A DNA stretch of 64,000 bases from positions 46,344,418 to 46,408,417 of the forward strand of contig NC_082692.2 in the NCBI RefSeq assembly GCF_949987515.2. The letters run 5' to 3'. The notes beneath the pieces are model-generated. The model saw nothing but the letters and a program-made list of their open reading frames with translations, was not told the DNA's origin and made no database searches. This stretch comes from Delphinus delphis. Its lineage: Eukaryota; Chordata; Mammalia; Artiodactyla; Delphinidae. The translations under genes and the position numbers were made by a program. Shown here piece by piece: positions 49,268 through 60,599 of this stretch; within the stretch, counting starts at the first letter, position 1, and each line of letters begins with the position of its first letter.

Positions 49268-49281
49268 AAAAGACACATTCT

Positions 49282-49410
49282 GGGAATTCCCTGGTGGTCC
49301 AGTGGTTAGGACTCTGAACTTTCACTGCCAAGGGCACAGGTTCAATCTTGGGTCAGAGAACTAAGGGCTTGGCCAAAAATAAATAAATAAATAAAAATTA
49401 AAAATTAAAA
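49282..49410 (+). mobile_element. Older CHR/Bov-tA-related tRNA-derived SINE
   Basis: Head GGGAATTCCCTGGTGGTCCAG with A box, B box 'ggttcaatcttgg', and a tail of AAAT repeats. Duplications are AAAAGACACATTCT (49268-49281) and AAAGACATTCT (49411-49421), the second with a 2-bp loss. It is a different subfamily from the short CHR copies and is only about 130 bp. Confidence 0.9.
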
Positions 49411-49421
49411 AAAGACATTCT

Positions 49422-50878
49422 ATAAAAATTCAAAATTTCTCCCCTGAAAATATCATGATGTGTATCATTTTAAACAAAAACTAAATAATTAAAATTCCGA
49501 GAATTTTCCTTGTTCATTGTTAAGTAAATTTTTTCTCTTTCTAAGCATGTAATATTTATGTAAACCAGCTTGCCGGGGAAAAATGCAAAGCAGATAGAGT
49601 TTCCAAAGTGGGGATATTGGGCTCTGTTGATTGATTTAATTCAGCCAGTATTGACTGAACAGAGACTAAGTTTAAGGTGAGATATAATAAAATGCAGAAA
49701 TGAATAAGAGACAAGGAATATAAAGATAAATACTCAGATAAATCTACAACAGGATATTGAGTACAATGAAAAAGTTTTACATGATTTTAGAAGGAGAGAG
49801 AATTGGGCTATCAGGAAGGTATACAGAAGCTATTCATTCCTTCATTTAAGTGTAAATTTATTTTTACTTATTTGCTTATTTATTGTTTGAATTTCTACTT
49901 TGTGCAGGCAATGTTCTGGTCACTGGGGTTAAGCTAGGGAACAAGACAAATTTCCTGCTCTTAGGCTATTTCCCTGTTACATGTGATTGATTATAGCCTT
50001 AAGAAGTGGATGGAATATCAATAAGGGTAAATGAAGTGAAATCTTTCCAGGCAGTGGGAAATCCAAGGATCCTGGCAAAAATGTGTGAGAAAATAGGAAA
50101 TAGGAAGGAAACTATTTGGCTGGAGTGTAAGGTACATACAGGAATTAGTAGAATTTAAGGTGAGAAGAGGAGTTGAAACACCAGTAGGATCAATAGGAAA
50201 GTGGTATTTACTGAAGGTTTTAGAGGAGAGAACACTGTAACCGAAGGTGCTTTGGTGAGGATTAAATGTGATGATAAATGAGAGAGGTCGGGCCAGAGTC
50301 CGCTGATGCTAGTTGAGATCACTTTTATAGTCCAGGTGAAAGGTAATAAAGTATCTGAAATCATGGAAAAGATTTTGATAAATATGGTGATTTGAAACCT
50401 TTATTTATTTTTGTCTGAGAGATAGCACTCTATATCCAGTAGACTTTTAGAAATAGAATCACAAATTAGAAATGGCATCATTCCCTTCCTTCATCCCCTT
50501 ACCCAAAGGCAATAGGAGAAATCCAAAAAAAGCTCAGATTTTAAACCAGTGTGAATATTAACAATGGTTTAATTCTCATTATTTGAAACAGAAAAGATTG
50601 ACACATTAAACACATTAAAGAAATTTTTTAAAAAATTAAGGGTTCATTAAGGGTTCATTCAATGAAAAGAGAAGTGAAAATATTAAATGTGATAGGTCAA
50701 ATGATAATTAGATACACTGACAATTATATATTAAAAAATAAATCCTGGGCTTTTTGATAAAAATGTAGAATCGTGGTTATTATAATTGAAACTCTTCTTA
50801 AAAGAAAGTCATCCAAATAAGCTTTCTATTTGCTTGTGGAAAATATAATGGCCTAATAATGTCTAATAAGAAGATGCA
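49422..50878. other. Intron, nothing firmly recognised
   Basis: 'ggcaatgttctggtcactgggg' with 'gggaacaagacaaatttcctgc' (49900-49960) and the stretch to 50350 resemble the unassigned ancient repeat type. A small direct repeat (taagggttcat) lies at 50637-50658. Confidence 0.45.
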
Positions 50879-50942
50879 TATCACATGGAGATGTCAATAA
50901 TAATGATGTCAATAATAATATCACATGGAGATGTCAATAATA
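50879..50942. repeat. Short direct repeat ATCACATGGAGATGTCAATA
   Basis: About 23 bases at 50879 recur at 50919, separated by 'atgatgtcaataataat', which is itself part of the unit. Probably replication slippage. Confidence 0.9.
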
Positions 50943-50954
50943 AGTGAATTTTTT

Positions 50955-51650
50955 TAGATATAATACAAATGCCATACCTTTCATCCTTTTAAAGTGGATG
51001 TTAGTATATTCACAGAGCTGTGCACAACCTCATTCCAGAACATTTTTCTCACTACAAAAAGAAACTCTGTGCCCGTTATTAGTCACTCTCCACCCACTCT
51101 TCCCCCAGCCCTTGGCCCACACTGATCTACCTTTTGCTTCTATGGATTTGCTGATTCTGAACATTTCATAACAATGGAATTACGTAATCTGTGGCCTTTC
51201 GTGTCTGGCTTTTTCACTCAGTATAGTGTTTTCAAGGTTCATGCTGTTCGTATTGTGTATCAGTAGTTTATTCCTTTTTATGTCTGAACAATATTTCATT
51301 GTGATGATGTACCACAATTTGTTTATCCATTCTTCAGTTGATGGAAATTTGGGTTGTTTCCACTTTTCACATACTACGAATAAAGCTGCTATGAACATCT
51401 GTGTACAAATTTTTGTGTGAACATATGATTTTGATTATCTGGGTATATTCTGGGTCATATTATAACTGTGTTTAACTCTTTTGAGCAGCTGCCAAACTGT
51501 TTTCCAAAGCAGCTGCACCATTTTATATTCCCACCAGCAATGTCTGAGGGTTCCAATTACTCCTCATCCTTGCCAGCACTGTTACTGTCCAGCTAATATG
51601 TGTATTTTGTCAGCAAATTTGGAAGCATGCTTATGCTGTTTCACAGTGTG
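50955..51650 (-). mobile_element. Old LINE-1 3'-end fragment
   Basis: 'ccttttaaagtggatgttagtatattcacagagctgtgc', 'tttttcactcagtatagtgttttcaaggttcatg', 'atgtaccacaatttgtttatccattc' and 'gttttccaaagcagctgcacc' form the antisense L1 3' end. One 72-codon minus-strand open piece (51180-51398) shows FIAALFVVCEKWKQPKFPS, an L1 ORF2 C-terminal fossil. Confidence 0.88.
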
Positions 51651-53686
51651 GTCTTTCTAGCTCTTTAGACATGTAAGACACAATCACCAGGTCAATATCA
51701 GGAAGCATTCAAAATCTCTCCCCTCTTTACTGTGAAATTTGGGTCACACATGCAAAGGTAATGTAGACTGTCATTATTCAAAACAAGTGTTAAATGTGAA
51801 TGTTTGTGTCTCATTGAATAACGAAACCATGCCTCACACAGCTGGGATGCCAGGCCCTGTCCCCCTGCACAGCGGTAACCAATTTTTCTTTTCAGTGTGT
51901 ATGTCACTAGAAAACTGCATAAGTAATAGCTGTTAGATTCCTATGCTAACCTGGTGTTCTGACCTTGTTTTGTCATAGGTGGCAGCATGAAATACCTTAG
52001 CAGCTTTAACACTGGTGGCTAGGTAAACACTGCTTTTGCTTAAGATCAAGCAGGAAAGTAATAAGGCAGCAATTTCAGATGTCATAGAAGCCAAGAACAC
52101 ATAGGACGAGGCGAATTTTCTTTACACGGACAAGAATATAAAGGATGGACATTCTTCACCTGCCAATGCACTGAGGAAGAAACAAAAATGGTTTAGCACT
52201 GTTTAAAGCTCATAAACTGCAACCATAAATCAGCAAATTAGCTAATGATTGCTTCTGGGTAGTGATACATGATGAAAAACAAATGAGGAAAGGTACTCAA
52301 GGATTGCACTTGATAGATGCTGAAAAAATTAAAGCTCCATCTTCATAAAAAAATTGTTTAAGTGATTTTATAAAGGGTTGTGCCCTGGTAGCAGAATAAT
52401 TACCACTTCAAATGAGTATGTTTTATAATAAATGCTACCACATCAACTGTGCTTTTCAGTGCCAACTGTTGTAAATGATTCATACTGTTCCCAGGAAGAT
52501 GCAAGTGTGGGGCTCATTTGGAAAGATGCAGTCAAGCCTGTCCCAGCAGAGTGCATGGAAATAGCAAGAGTTTAATCCATAGTACCAAGACCTGGGCCTG
52601 TCATCAGTAAGGACACAATAAATATTTATTAATGAGATTGCTTACAAAATCAGAGAGCAACATTAATCTTTGTAAAGCCAAATTAATCTTCTTGATCTTG
52701 TTTACTATCTATAACTAATCTGCTGCTTTATTTTAAACATAATAATGAAATTTTTAAAGGTTCAATTCTTTTGTGTTATAAATGTATTTACTGAATAGTT
52801 TCCATATGAAAACCACCATTATAGGAAAAGAGATAAATTTAAAGACATGGATCCTGCTAGAAACCATGCAAAACAATGCCTGTGTATTTATTTTATTACC
52901 TATTTTCAGAGTTTTTAAATAGCAGTAAGGGAGAGTAAGCTAGAAAAAAATTCAAAACTGAGACTGGTTAGTTCCAGTGAAAGCTTGTTTAGATGTGTGG
53001 TTTACCTTAAAAATAAGAAAACTACCATTTCTTGTGATTAGTACTAGCAGAACTCAGATGCCCTGAGATTTTGGACCGTAAGTTGTTTTAAGAGCTACTA
53101 TAAGGCACAAATTCAGATTTATTTTGATAAAAAGTTTAACTCTCAAATTTAATTCCGGAATATAATAAATCCATATGAAACAGTGGTCCCCAAGAGTCAC
53201 TGAGGCCTATTGTTTGGGCTGTATGTCTGTTTCAGTTTATAAAGATCATTTTCTATGTCATCAGGCAATGAAAGATGGGAGCTTAGACAGAGTTAGCTGT
53301 TTTTCTCCTCCCATAAAGAAGCAGGATGAGAATTTCATTTCTCCCTGGGTCAAACCTCTGAGCTTAATGAGCTCAGCTGGGGCGCTAACACTGAGGGTTC
53401 ACGACGGAATGAGGTGGGAGCAGAAGCTGCCAGTATGACCAGACCAGCCTTGCCACCTTGGATGAGAAGGTGACTTCTCCCTCCGTCTCTGTGAGCACCC
53501 ATCATTGTTTTTGTCTCTCTTGGTGCCCAGGACTTCTGCGAGAAAGCCAGCTCAGCATAAACCGGTTAGAATCAGCTCATGTATTTATCATTATCTATTA
53601 GCTCCTTGTTTTTGTTGCAGAGGATTTTAAGCTTCAAACTGTTCCCCCTTTCCTTTTTTTTTTTTTTGTTTTTTGTTTGTTTTTAG
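51651..53686. other. Intron, little recognised
   Basis: An L2-type 3' end is likely at 52540-52640 ('cacaataaatatttattaatga'). The rest is AT-rich single-copy-looking sequence. It ends in a 40-base pyrimidine/T-rich tract and TTTTTAG before 53687. Confidence 0.5.
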
Positions 53687-54250
53687 GAAGCACATGTCCA
53701 ACGAACTGATAGAAGCTTTAACTATTTTTTGCTACATCAATTTTTAACAGAATATTGCTTTTATTTAAAGGGACTGGACTGTGTGTTACAGTTGAATCTT
53801 TGACTACAGGAACTGAGATATTGCAAGCAACCAAACAAAATTATATTTGTATTGTCTACTTTTACGATGTCAAAAGTCATTTCTTGTAATACTGTAGAAA
53901 AAAAAAAGATCCCTTGCTACTACTTTGACATAGCAAACATTATATACTTAAATATAAGCTATTTTAATGTCATTTTGCAATGTAAATTTAGGTTTTTTGT
54001 TCAATTTTCTACGATTTGAATTGAAAACAGTGTTGCAACACTCATTTGAAAGTTCTGTGAAAATAGCCCTTTGTTTCTACTCACGATATTTGTTTTTTCT
54101 TGCCCTAGTAATAATTGAGGACAAATATTACTATGTAAAGATAACACAAACCTGGATAGATTTTTTTCACTGAAAATATTTGTTTAAAATTAATGCACAG
54201 ACAATATGTGGATATTTTCGTTCTTAAATAAATATTCTGTCCAGCGGAGG
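53687..54250 (+). other. Candidate alternative terminal exon/3'UTR of KHDRBS2 (unproven)
   Basis: A strong acceptor-like sequence (T-rich tract, then TTTTTAG) precedes 53687. Starting in phase 0, which is what the exon at 16743-16941 requires, 38 codons stay open (EAHVQRTDRS at the start, VLQLNL at the end) to TGA at 53801-53803. AT-rich, UTR-like sequence follows, with AATAAA at 54227-54232. There is no A tract and no target-site duplication, so it does not look like a retrocopy. The other two frames close sooner. A 38-codon open frame can easily occur by chance, and I do not recognise the peptide. It could be a true alternative last exon, a conserved non-coding element, or nothing. Confidence 0.28.
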
Positions 54251-54631
54251 AGAAATGGCAAAACTAGAAGGCGCCAATAATGAACTTCTACACTTCTTTC
54301 CTTCTCCATGTTTCTTCATCATCTACACTTACATCCTTCTTTCAAGAACCATATGATATGCTGTGTCCTCTTTTCAGGCAATATTTTTGCTTCTTTCTAC
54401 TGTAAGACTATCCAAACACGTGTGTTCTTGATCTTTCACTGACTTTCAGTAACTTACTAATGTATCAGTTTTTTCTATATCTTTGTCACTTTTATCTCTT
54501 GGCTAACTTTCTCATTCAACAAATCATTTCAATTTTACTATCATAGTAAAACCAAAATCATAAACTTAAAAAAAAAAACAGACTTACAAAGTTTATTAAC
54601 TTGTTCAATCTCACAAAGAAAATAAATAGCT
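54251..54631. other. Intron, nothing recognised
   Basis: Pyrimidine-rich AT sequence up to the target site of L1-D. Confidence 0.5.
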
Positions 54632-55094
54632 AAGCTGGGATTTATTTATTTATTTATTTTTGTTGGAGTATAATTGTTTTACAATGTTGTGTTAGTTTCT
54701 GCTGTACAATGAAGTGAATCAGCTATATGTATACCTACATCGCCTCCCTCTTGCACCTCCCTCCCAACCCCCATCCCACCCATCTAGGTCATCACAGAGC
54801 ACTGAGCTGATCTCCCTGTGCTATACAGCAGGTTCCCACTAGCTATCTGTTTTACACATTGTAGTGTATTTATGTCAAACCTAATCTCCCAATTCCTCCT
54901 ACCCTCCCCTTACCGCCCTGTGTCCACATGTCCATTCTGTACATTTATGTCTCTATTCCTGCCCTACAAATAGGTTCATCTGTACCATTTTTCTAGATTC
55001 CACATATATGCATTAACATATAGTATTTATTTTTCTCTTTCTGGCTTACTTCACTCGGTATGACAGACTCTAGGTCCATCCACATCTCTACAAA

Positions 55095-55574
55095 TTACCC
55101 AATTTTGTTCCTTTTTATGGCTGAGTAATATTCCATTGTATATATGTACCACATCTTCTTTATCCGTTCATCTATCGTTGGACATTTAGGTTGTTTCCAT
55201 GTCCTGGCTATTGTAAATAATGCTGCAATGAGCACTGGGGTACATGTGTCCTTTTGAACTATGGTTTTCTCAGGGTATATGCCCAGTAGTGGGATTGCTG
55301 TGTCATATGGTAGTTCTATTTTTAGTTTATTTAAGAACCTCCATACTGTTCTCCATAGTGGCTGTATCAATTTACATTCCCACCAACACTGCAAAAGGGT
55401 TCCCTTTTCTACACATCCTCTCCAGCATTTACTGTTTGTAGATTTTTTGATGATGGCCATTCTGACTGGTGTCAGGTGATACCTCACTGTAGTTTTGATT
55501 TGCATTTCTCTAATAATTAGTGATGTTGAGCATCTTTTGACATGCCTCCTGGCCATCTGTATGTCTTCTTTCAT
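55095..55574 (-). pseudogene. LINE-1 ORF2p C-terminal remnant (in L1-D)
   Basis: A 159-residue open piece starts at [15 protein letters not shown] and keeps the cysteine cluster [18 protein letters not shown], in which the usual histidine is replaced by [11 protein letters not shown] and [11 protein letters not shown] follow. It is the paralogue of the 3245-3883 remnant in L1-C. Loss of the histidine alone would be expected to harm the zinc-knuckle-like region. Confidence 0.9.
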
Positions 55575-56244
55575 TGAAATGTCTACTTAGGTCTTCCGTC
55601 CATTTTTAAATTGGGTTGTTTGTTTTTATGGTATTCAGCTCCATGAGCTGTTTGTATATATTTGAGATTAATCCTTTGTCCATTTCTTCATTTACAAATA
55701 TTTTTCTCCCATTCTAAGGGTTGTCTTTTCATCTTGTTTATGGTTTCCTTTGCTATGCAAAACCTTTTAAGTTTCATTAGGTCCCATTTGTTTATTTTTG
55801 TTTTTATTTTCATTACTCTAGGAGGTGGGTCAAAAAAGATCTTGCTGTAGTTGATGTCAGAGTGTTTTTCCTATGTTTTCCTCTAAGAGTTTTACAGTGT
55901 CTGGTCTTACATTTAGGTCTTTAATCCATTTTGAGTTTATTTTTGTATATGGTGTTACGGAGTATTCTAATTTCATTCTTTTACATGTAGCTGTCCAGTT
56001 TTCCCAGCACCACTTATTGAAGAGGCTGCCTTTTCTCCATTGTTTGTTCTTGCCTCCTTTGTCATAAATTAGGTGACCATATGTGTGTGGGTTTATCTCT
56101 GGGCTTTCTATCCTGTTCCATTTATCTATATCTCTGTTTTTGTGCCAGTACCACACTGTCTAGATTGCTGTACTTTGTAGTATAGTTTGAAGTCAGGGAG
56201 CCTGATTCCTCCAGCCCCGTTTTTCTTTCTCAAGATTGCTTTGG

Positions 56245-56791
56245 GAGAAAAACAAATACTGTATGCTAACACATATATATGGAATCTAAAGAAAAGATCA
56301 TGAAGAACCTAGGAGCAGGACAGGAATAAAGACGCAGACCTATTAGAGAATGGACTTGAGAACACGGGGAGGGGGAAGGGTAAGCTGGGACAAAGTGAGA
56401 GAGTGGCATGTTCATATATACACTACCAAATGTAAAACTGATAGCTAGTGGGAAGTAGCCACATAGCACAGGGAGAAGCTTGGTGCTTTGTGACCACCTA
56501 GAGGGGTGGGATAGAGAGGGTGGGAGAGAGGGAGACGCAAGAGGGAAGAGATATGGGGATATATGTACATGTTAGCTGATTCACTTTGTTATAAAGCAGA
56601 AACTAACACACCATTGTAAAGCAATTATACTCCAATAAAGATGTTAAAAAAAAAAGAAAATATGGTATAAACTTACAAAGGAATACTATACAAACTTAAA
56701 AAAGAAAATCTGCAGTATGCAACAATGTGGACGAACCTTGAAGACATTATGCTAAGTAAAATAAACCAGTCACAGGAAGACAAAAAAAAGG
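56245..56791 (+). mobile_element. Plus-strand LINE-1 3'UTR insertion with transduction-like tail, nested in L1-D
   Basis: 56245-56655 is the 3'UTR of a young L1 in plus orientation ('gagaaaaacaaatactgtatgctaacac', '...ccaataaagatgtt') with a first A tract at 56646-56655. A further 125 bases and a second A tract (56782-56789) follow. L1-D flanks read AGATTGCTTTGG (56233-56244) and AGACTGTTTTGG (56792-56803), which fits a 12-bp duplication with two changes. The extra piece ('cgaaccttgaagacattatgctaagt') looks like an older L1 3' region, as expected if transcription read through into flanking DNA before retroposition. Confidence 0.83.
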
Positions 56792-56975
56792 AGACTGTTT
56801 TGGTGATTCAGGGTCTTTTGTGTTTCCATACAAATTGTAAAATTTTTTATTCTGATTCTGTGAAGAATGTCATTGGTAATTTGATAGGGATTGCATTTAA
56901 CCTGTAGATTGCTTTTGGTAGTATGGTCATTTTCACAATATTGATTCTTCCAATGCAAGAACATGGTATATTTCT

Positions 56976-57536
56976 TCATCTGTTTATGTCATCTTTGGTT
57001 TCTTTCATCAGTGTTTTATAGTTTTCTGAGTACAAGTCTTTTGCCTCTTTAGGTAGGTTTATTCCTAGGTATTTTATTCTTTTTGTTGCGATGGTAAATG
57101 GGATTGTTTCCTTAGTTTCTCTTTCTGATTTTGCATTGTTAGTGTATAGGAATGCAAGAGATATACGTGCATTAATTTTGTATCCTGTAACCTTACAAAA
57201 TTCATTGATTAATTCCAATAGTTTTCTGGTGGCATCTTTAGGATTTTCTATGTATAGTATCATGTTTTCTGCAAGCAGTGGTAGTTTTACTTCTTCTTTT
57301 CCAAATTGTATTCTTTTTATTTATTTTTCTTCTCTGATTGCTGTGGCTAGGCCTTCCAAAACTATGCTGAATAAGAGTGGCAAGAGTGGCCATCCTTGTC
57401 TTGTTCCTGATCTTAGTGGAAATGTTTTCAGGTTTTTATCATTGAGTATGATGTTTGCTGTGGGTTTGTCATATATGGCCTTTATTATGTTGAAGTAGGT
57501 TCCCTGTATGCCCATTTTTTGGAGAGTTTTTATCAT
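56976..57536 (-). pseudogene. LINE-1 reverse-transcriptase remnant with a lost FADD motif (in L1-D)
   Basis: Two open pieces, 57321-57536 ([38 protein letters not shown]) and 56976-57263 ([23 protein letters not shown]), cover the central reverse transcriptase. Between them the complement of 57252-57275 reads LAENMIL where L1 has FADDMI, so both catalytic aspartates are gone. Confidence 0.9.
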
Positions 57537-57588
57537 AAATGGGTGTTGAATTTTGTCAAAAGCTTTTTCTGCATCTATGAGATGATCT

Positions 57589-57804
57589 TTTATTTATTTA
57601 TTTATTTTTTTGCAGTACATGGGCCTCTCACTGTTGTGGCCTCTCACATTGCGGAGCACAGGCTCTGAATGTGCAGGCTCAGCAGCCATGGCTCATGGGC
57701 CCAGCCGCTCCGTGGCATGTGGGATCTTCCCAGACCGGGGCACGAACCCATGTTCCCTGCATCGGCAGGCAGACTCTCAACCACTGCGCCACCAGGGAAA
57801 CCCT
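57589..57804 (-). mobile_element. Short CHR-type SINE replacing part of L1-D
   Basis: The minus-strand head GGGTTTCCCTGGTGGCGCAG and a body like its sisters, with a TTTA-repeat tail at 57589-57609. No target-site duplication. L1-D sequence on the two sides is not contiguous: about 360 bases present in L1-B (1301-1663) are missing. Confidence 0.93.
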
Positions 57805-58996
57805 GTTGGAAGACTTTTAATTACAGTTTCCATTTCATTATTGTGATAGATCTGTTTATATTTTCTAATTCTTCCAGTTTCAGTCTTGGAAAATTGTACC
57901 TTTCTAAGAATTTGTCCATTTCCTTGTGGTTGTCCATTTTATTGGCATTTGGTTTTTTGTGCTAGTCTCTTATAATCCCTTGTATTTCTGCAGTGTCAGC
58001 TGTGATTTCTCCTTTTTCATTTCTAATTTGATTATATGTGTCCTCTCCCTTTTTTTCTTGATGAGTCTGGCTAAATGTTTCTCAATTTTGTTTATATTCT
58101 CAAAGAACCAACTTTTAGTTTTATTGGTCTTTGCTATTGTTTCCTTTGTTTCTATTTCATTTACTTCTGCTCTGATCTTTATGATTCCTTTCCTTCTACT
58201 GAGTTTGGGTTTTCTTTGTTCTTCTTTCTCTAGTTGCTTTAGGCATAAGGTTAGATTGTTTATTTGAGATTTTTTCTTGTTCCTTGAGGTGAGACTGAAT
58301 TGCTATCAACTTCCCTCTTAGAACTGCTTTTGCTGTGTCCCATATGTTTTGGGTTGTTGGGTTTTCATTGTCATTTGTTTCTATGTATTTTTTAATTTCT
58401 TTTTTGATTTCTTCAGTGATCTCTTGTTTATATAGTAGCACACTGTTTAGCCTCCATGTATTTGTGATTTTTACAGTTTTTTCCTATAACTGATTTCCAA
58501 TCTCATAGTGCTGTGGTCAGAAAAGATGCTTGATATGATTTAAATTTTCTTAAATTTTCCAAGGCTTGATTTGTGACTCAGGATGTTTTCTATCCTGGAG
58601 AACATTCCATGTGCACTTGAGAAGAAAGTGTATTCTGCCACTTCGGGTGGAATGATTTATAAATATCTATTAAATCTATTTGGTCTGTTGTGTCATTTAA
58701 AGCTTATTTTTCCTTATTTATTTTCTGTTTGGATGATCTGTCCATTGGTGTAAGTGGGGTTTTAAAGTCCCTCACTATTATTGTGTTACTGTCAATTTCG
58801 CATTTTATGGTTGTTAGCATTTGCCTTATGTATTGAGGTTCTCCTGTGTTGCGTGCCTATATGTTTGCAACTGTTATATCTTCTTCTTGGGTTGATCCCT
58901 TGATTATTATGTAGTGTCCTTCCTTATCTCTTGTAACAGTCTTTATTTCAAAGTCTATTTTATCTGATATGAGTATTGCAACACCAGGTTTCTTTT

Positions 58997-59430
58997 TTTT
59001 TCTTTTTTTAAAAAATATCTTTATTGGAGTATAATTGCTTTACAATGGTGTGTTAGTTTCTGCTGTATAACAAAGTGAATCAGCTATACGTATACATATA
59101 TCCCCTCCCTCTTGTGTCTCCCTCCCACCCTACCTATCCCACCAAAAACAGAAATATACATCAATGGAACAGGACATATGCACATATGGTCAACTTATCT
59201 TTGATAAAGGAAGCAAGAATATACAATGGAGAAAAGACAGCCTCTGTAATAAGTGGTGCTGGGAAAACTGGATAGCTACATGTAAAAGAGTGAACTTAGA
59301 ACACTTCCCAATACCATACACAAAAATAAATTCAAAATGGATTAAAGACCTAAATGTAAGGCCAGACACTATAAAACTCTCAGAGGAAAACATAGGAAGA
59401 ACACTCTTGTGACATAAATCACAGCAAGAT
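58997..59430. mobile_element. 5'-inverted (twin-primed) LINE-1 insertion in L1-D
   Basis: 58997-59144 is an L1 3'UTR in minus orientation ('ctttattggagtataattgc', '...cctccctcttgtgtctccc'). 59145-59430 is L1 ORF2 in plus orientation, readable as [20 protein letters not shown] and [16 protein letters not shown]. The duplication CCAGGTTTCTTTT (58984-58996) versus CCAGCTTTCTTTT (59431-59443) flanks the whole, so both halves are one event. A small deletion is visible within the ORF2 half near 59172. Confidence 0.93.
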
Positions 59431-59600
59431 CCAGCTTTCTTTTGATTTCCATTTGCATGGAATATCTTTTTCCATCCCTTCACTTTCATTCTGTATGTGT
59501 CCCTATGTCTGAAGTGGGTCTCTGTAGACAACATATATATGGGTCTGGTTTTTGTATCCATTCAGCCAGTTTGTGTCTTTTGGCTGGAGCATTTAATCCA
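59431..59600 (-). pseudogene. LINE-1 ORF2 endonuclease N-terminus (in L1-D)
   Basis: The minus strand reads STETHFRHRDTYRMKVKG and IFHANGNQKKAG, the start of the ORF2p endonuclease including the metal-binding glutamate of ETHF. It is cut off from the rest of ORF2 by the twin-primed insertion. Confidence 0.85.
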
Positions 59601-59702
59601 TTTACATTCAAGGTTATAATCAATATGTAAGTTCCTGTTACCATTTTCTTAATTGTTTTGGGTTTGTTTTTGTGGGTCTTTTTCTTCTCTTGTGTTTCTC
59701 AC

Positions 59703-60245
59703 CTAGAGAATTTCCTTTAGCATTTGTTGTAAAGCTGGTTTGGTGGTGCTGAGTTCTCTTAGCTTTTGCTTGTCTGTAAAGGTTTTGATTTTTCCATCGA
59801 ATCTAAATGGTATCCTTGCTGGGTAGAGTAATCTTGGTTGTAGGTTTTTCTCTTTCATCACTTTAGTATATCCTGCCACTCCCTTCTGGCCTGCAGTTTC
59901 TGCTGAAAAAGCAACTGATAACTTTATGGGGATTTCTTGGCATGTTGTTTTTTGCTTTTCCTTTGCTGCTTTTAATATTTTTTCTTTGAATTTAATTTTT
60001 ATTAGTTTGATTAATATGTGTCCTGCTGTGTTTCTCCTAGGGTTTATCCTGTATGGGACTCTCTGCACTTCCTGGACTTGGGTGGCTAGTTCCTTTTCCA
60101 CGTTAGGAAAGTTTTCAACTTTAATCTCTTTGAATATTTTCTCAGAACATTTCTTTTTCTCTTCTTCTGGGACCCCTATAATTTGAATGTTGGTGCTTTT
60201 AGTGTTGTCCCAGAGGTCTCTGAGATTATCTTCAATTCTTTTCAT
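59703..60245 (-). pseudogene. LINE-1 ORF1p fragment (in L1-D)
   Basis: A 180-residue open piece covers the RRM (NIQIIGVPEEEKKKCSEKIF) and C-terminal domain (VPYRINPRRNTAGHILIKLI, KIKTFTDKQKLREL, TTKPALQQMLKEIL). It reaches the normal C-terminus. The N-terminal coiled coil (about 60246-60560) is out of frame, so the protein is broken but most of the RNA-chaperone part is preserved. Confidence 0.9.
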
Positions 60246-60599
60246 TCTTTTTTATTTATTCTGCTCCTCAGCAGTTATTTCTACCGTTCTGTCTTCCAGC
60301 TCACTTATTCATTTTTCTGCCTCAGTTATTCTGTTATTGATTCTTCTAGTGTATTTTTCATTTCAATTATTGTGTTGTTCATCTCCATTTGTTTGTTCTT
60401 TAGTTCTTCTAGATCTTTTTTAAACATTTTTGTAGTTTCTCAACCCATTCTTCCATTCAATTTCCGAGTTTCTGGATCATCTTTGCTATCATTATTCTGA
60501 ATTCTTTTTCAGGTAGCTTGCCTATTTCCTCTTCATTTATTTGGTCTTGAAGATTTTTACCTTGCTCCTTCAACTGTGATATATTTTTTGTTGTGTCAT

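Noticed and set aside
55095..60245. Active LINE-1
   Set aside because: Both ORFs are broken by frameshifts, stops and insertions, and the catalytic FADD box reads LAEN.
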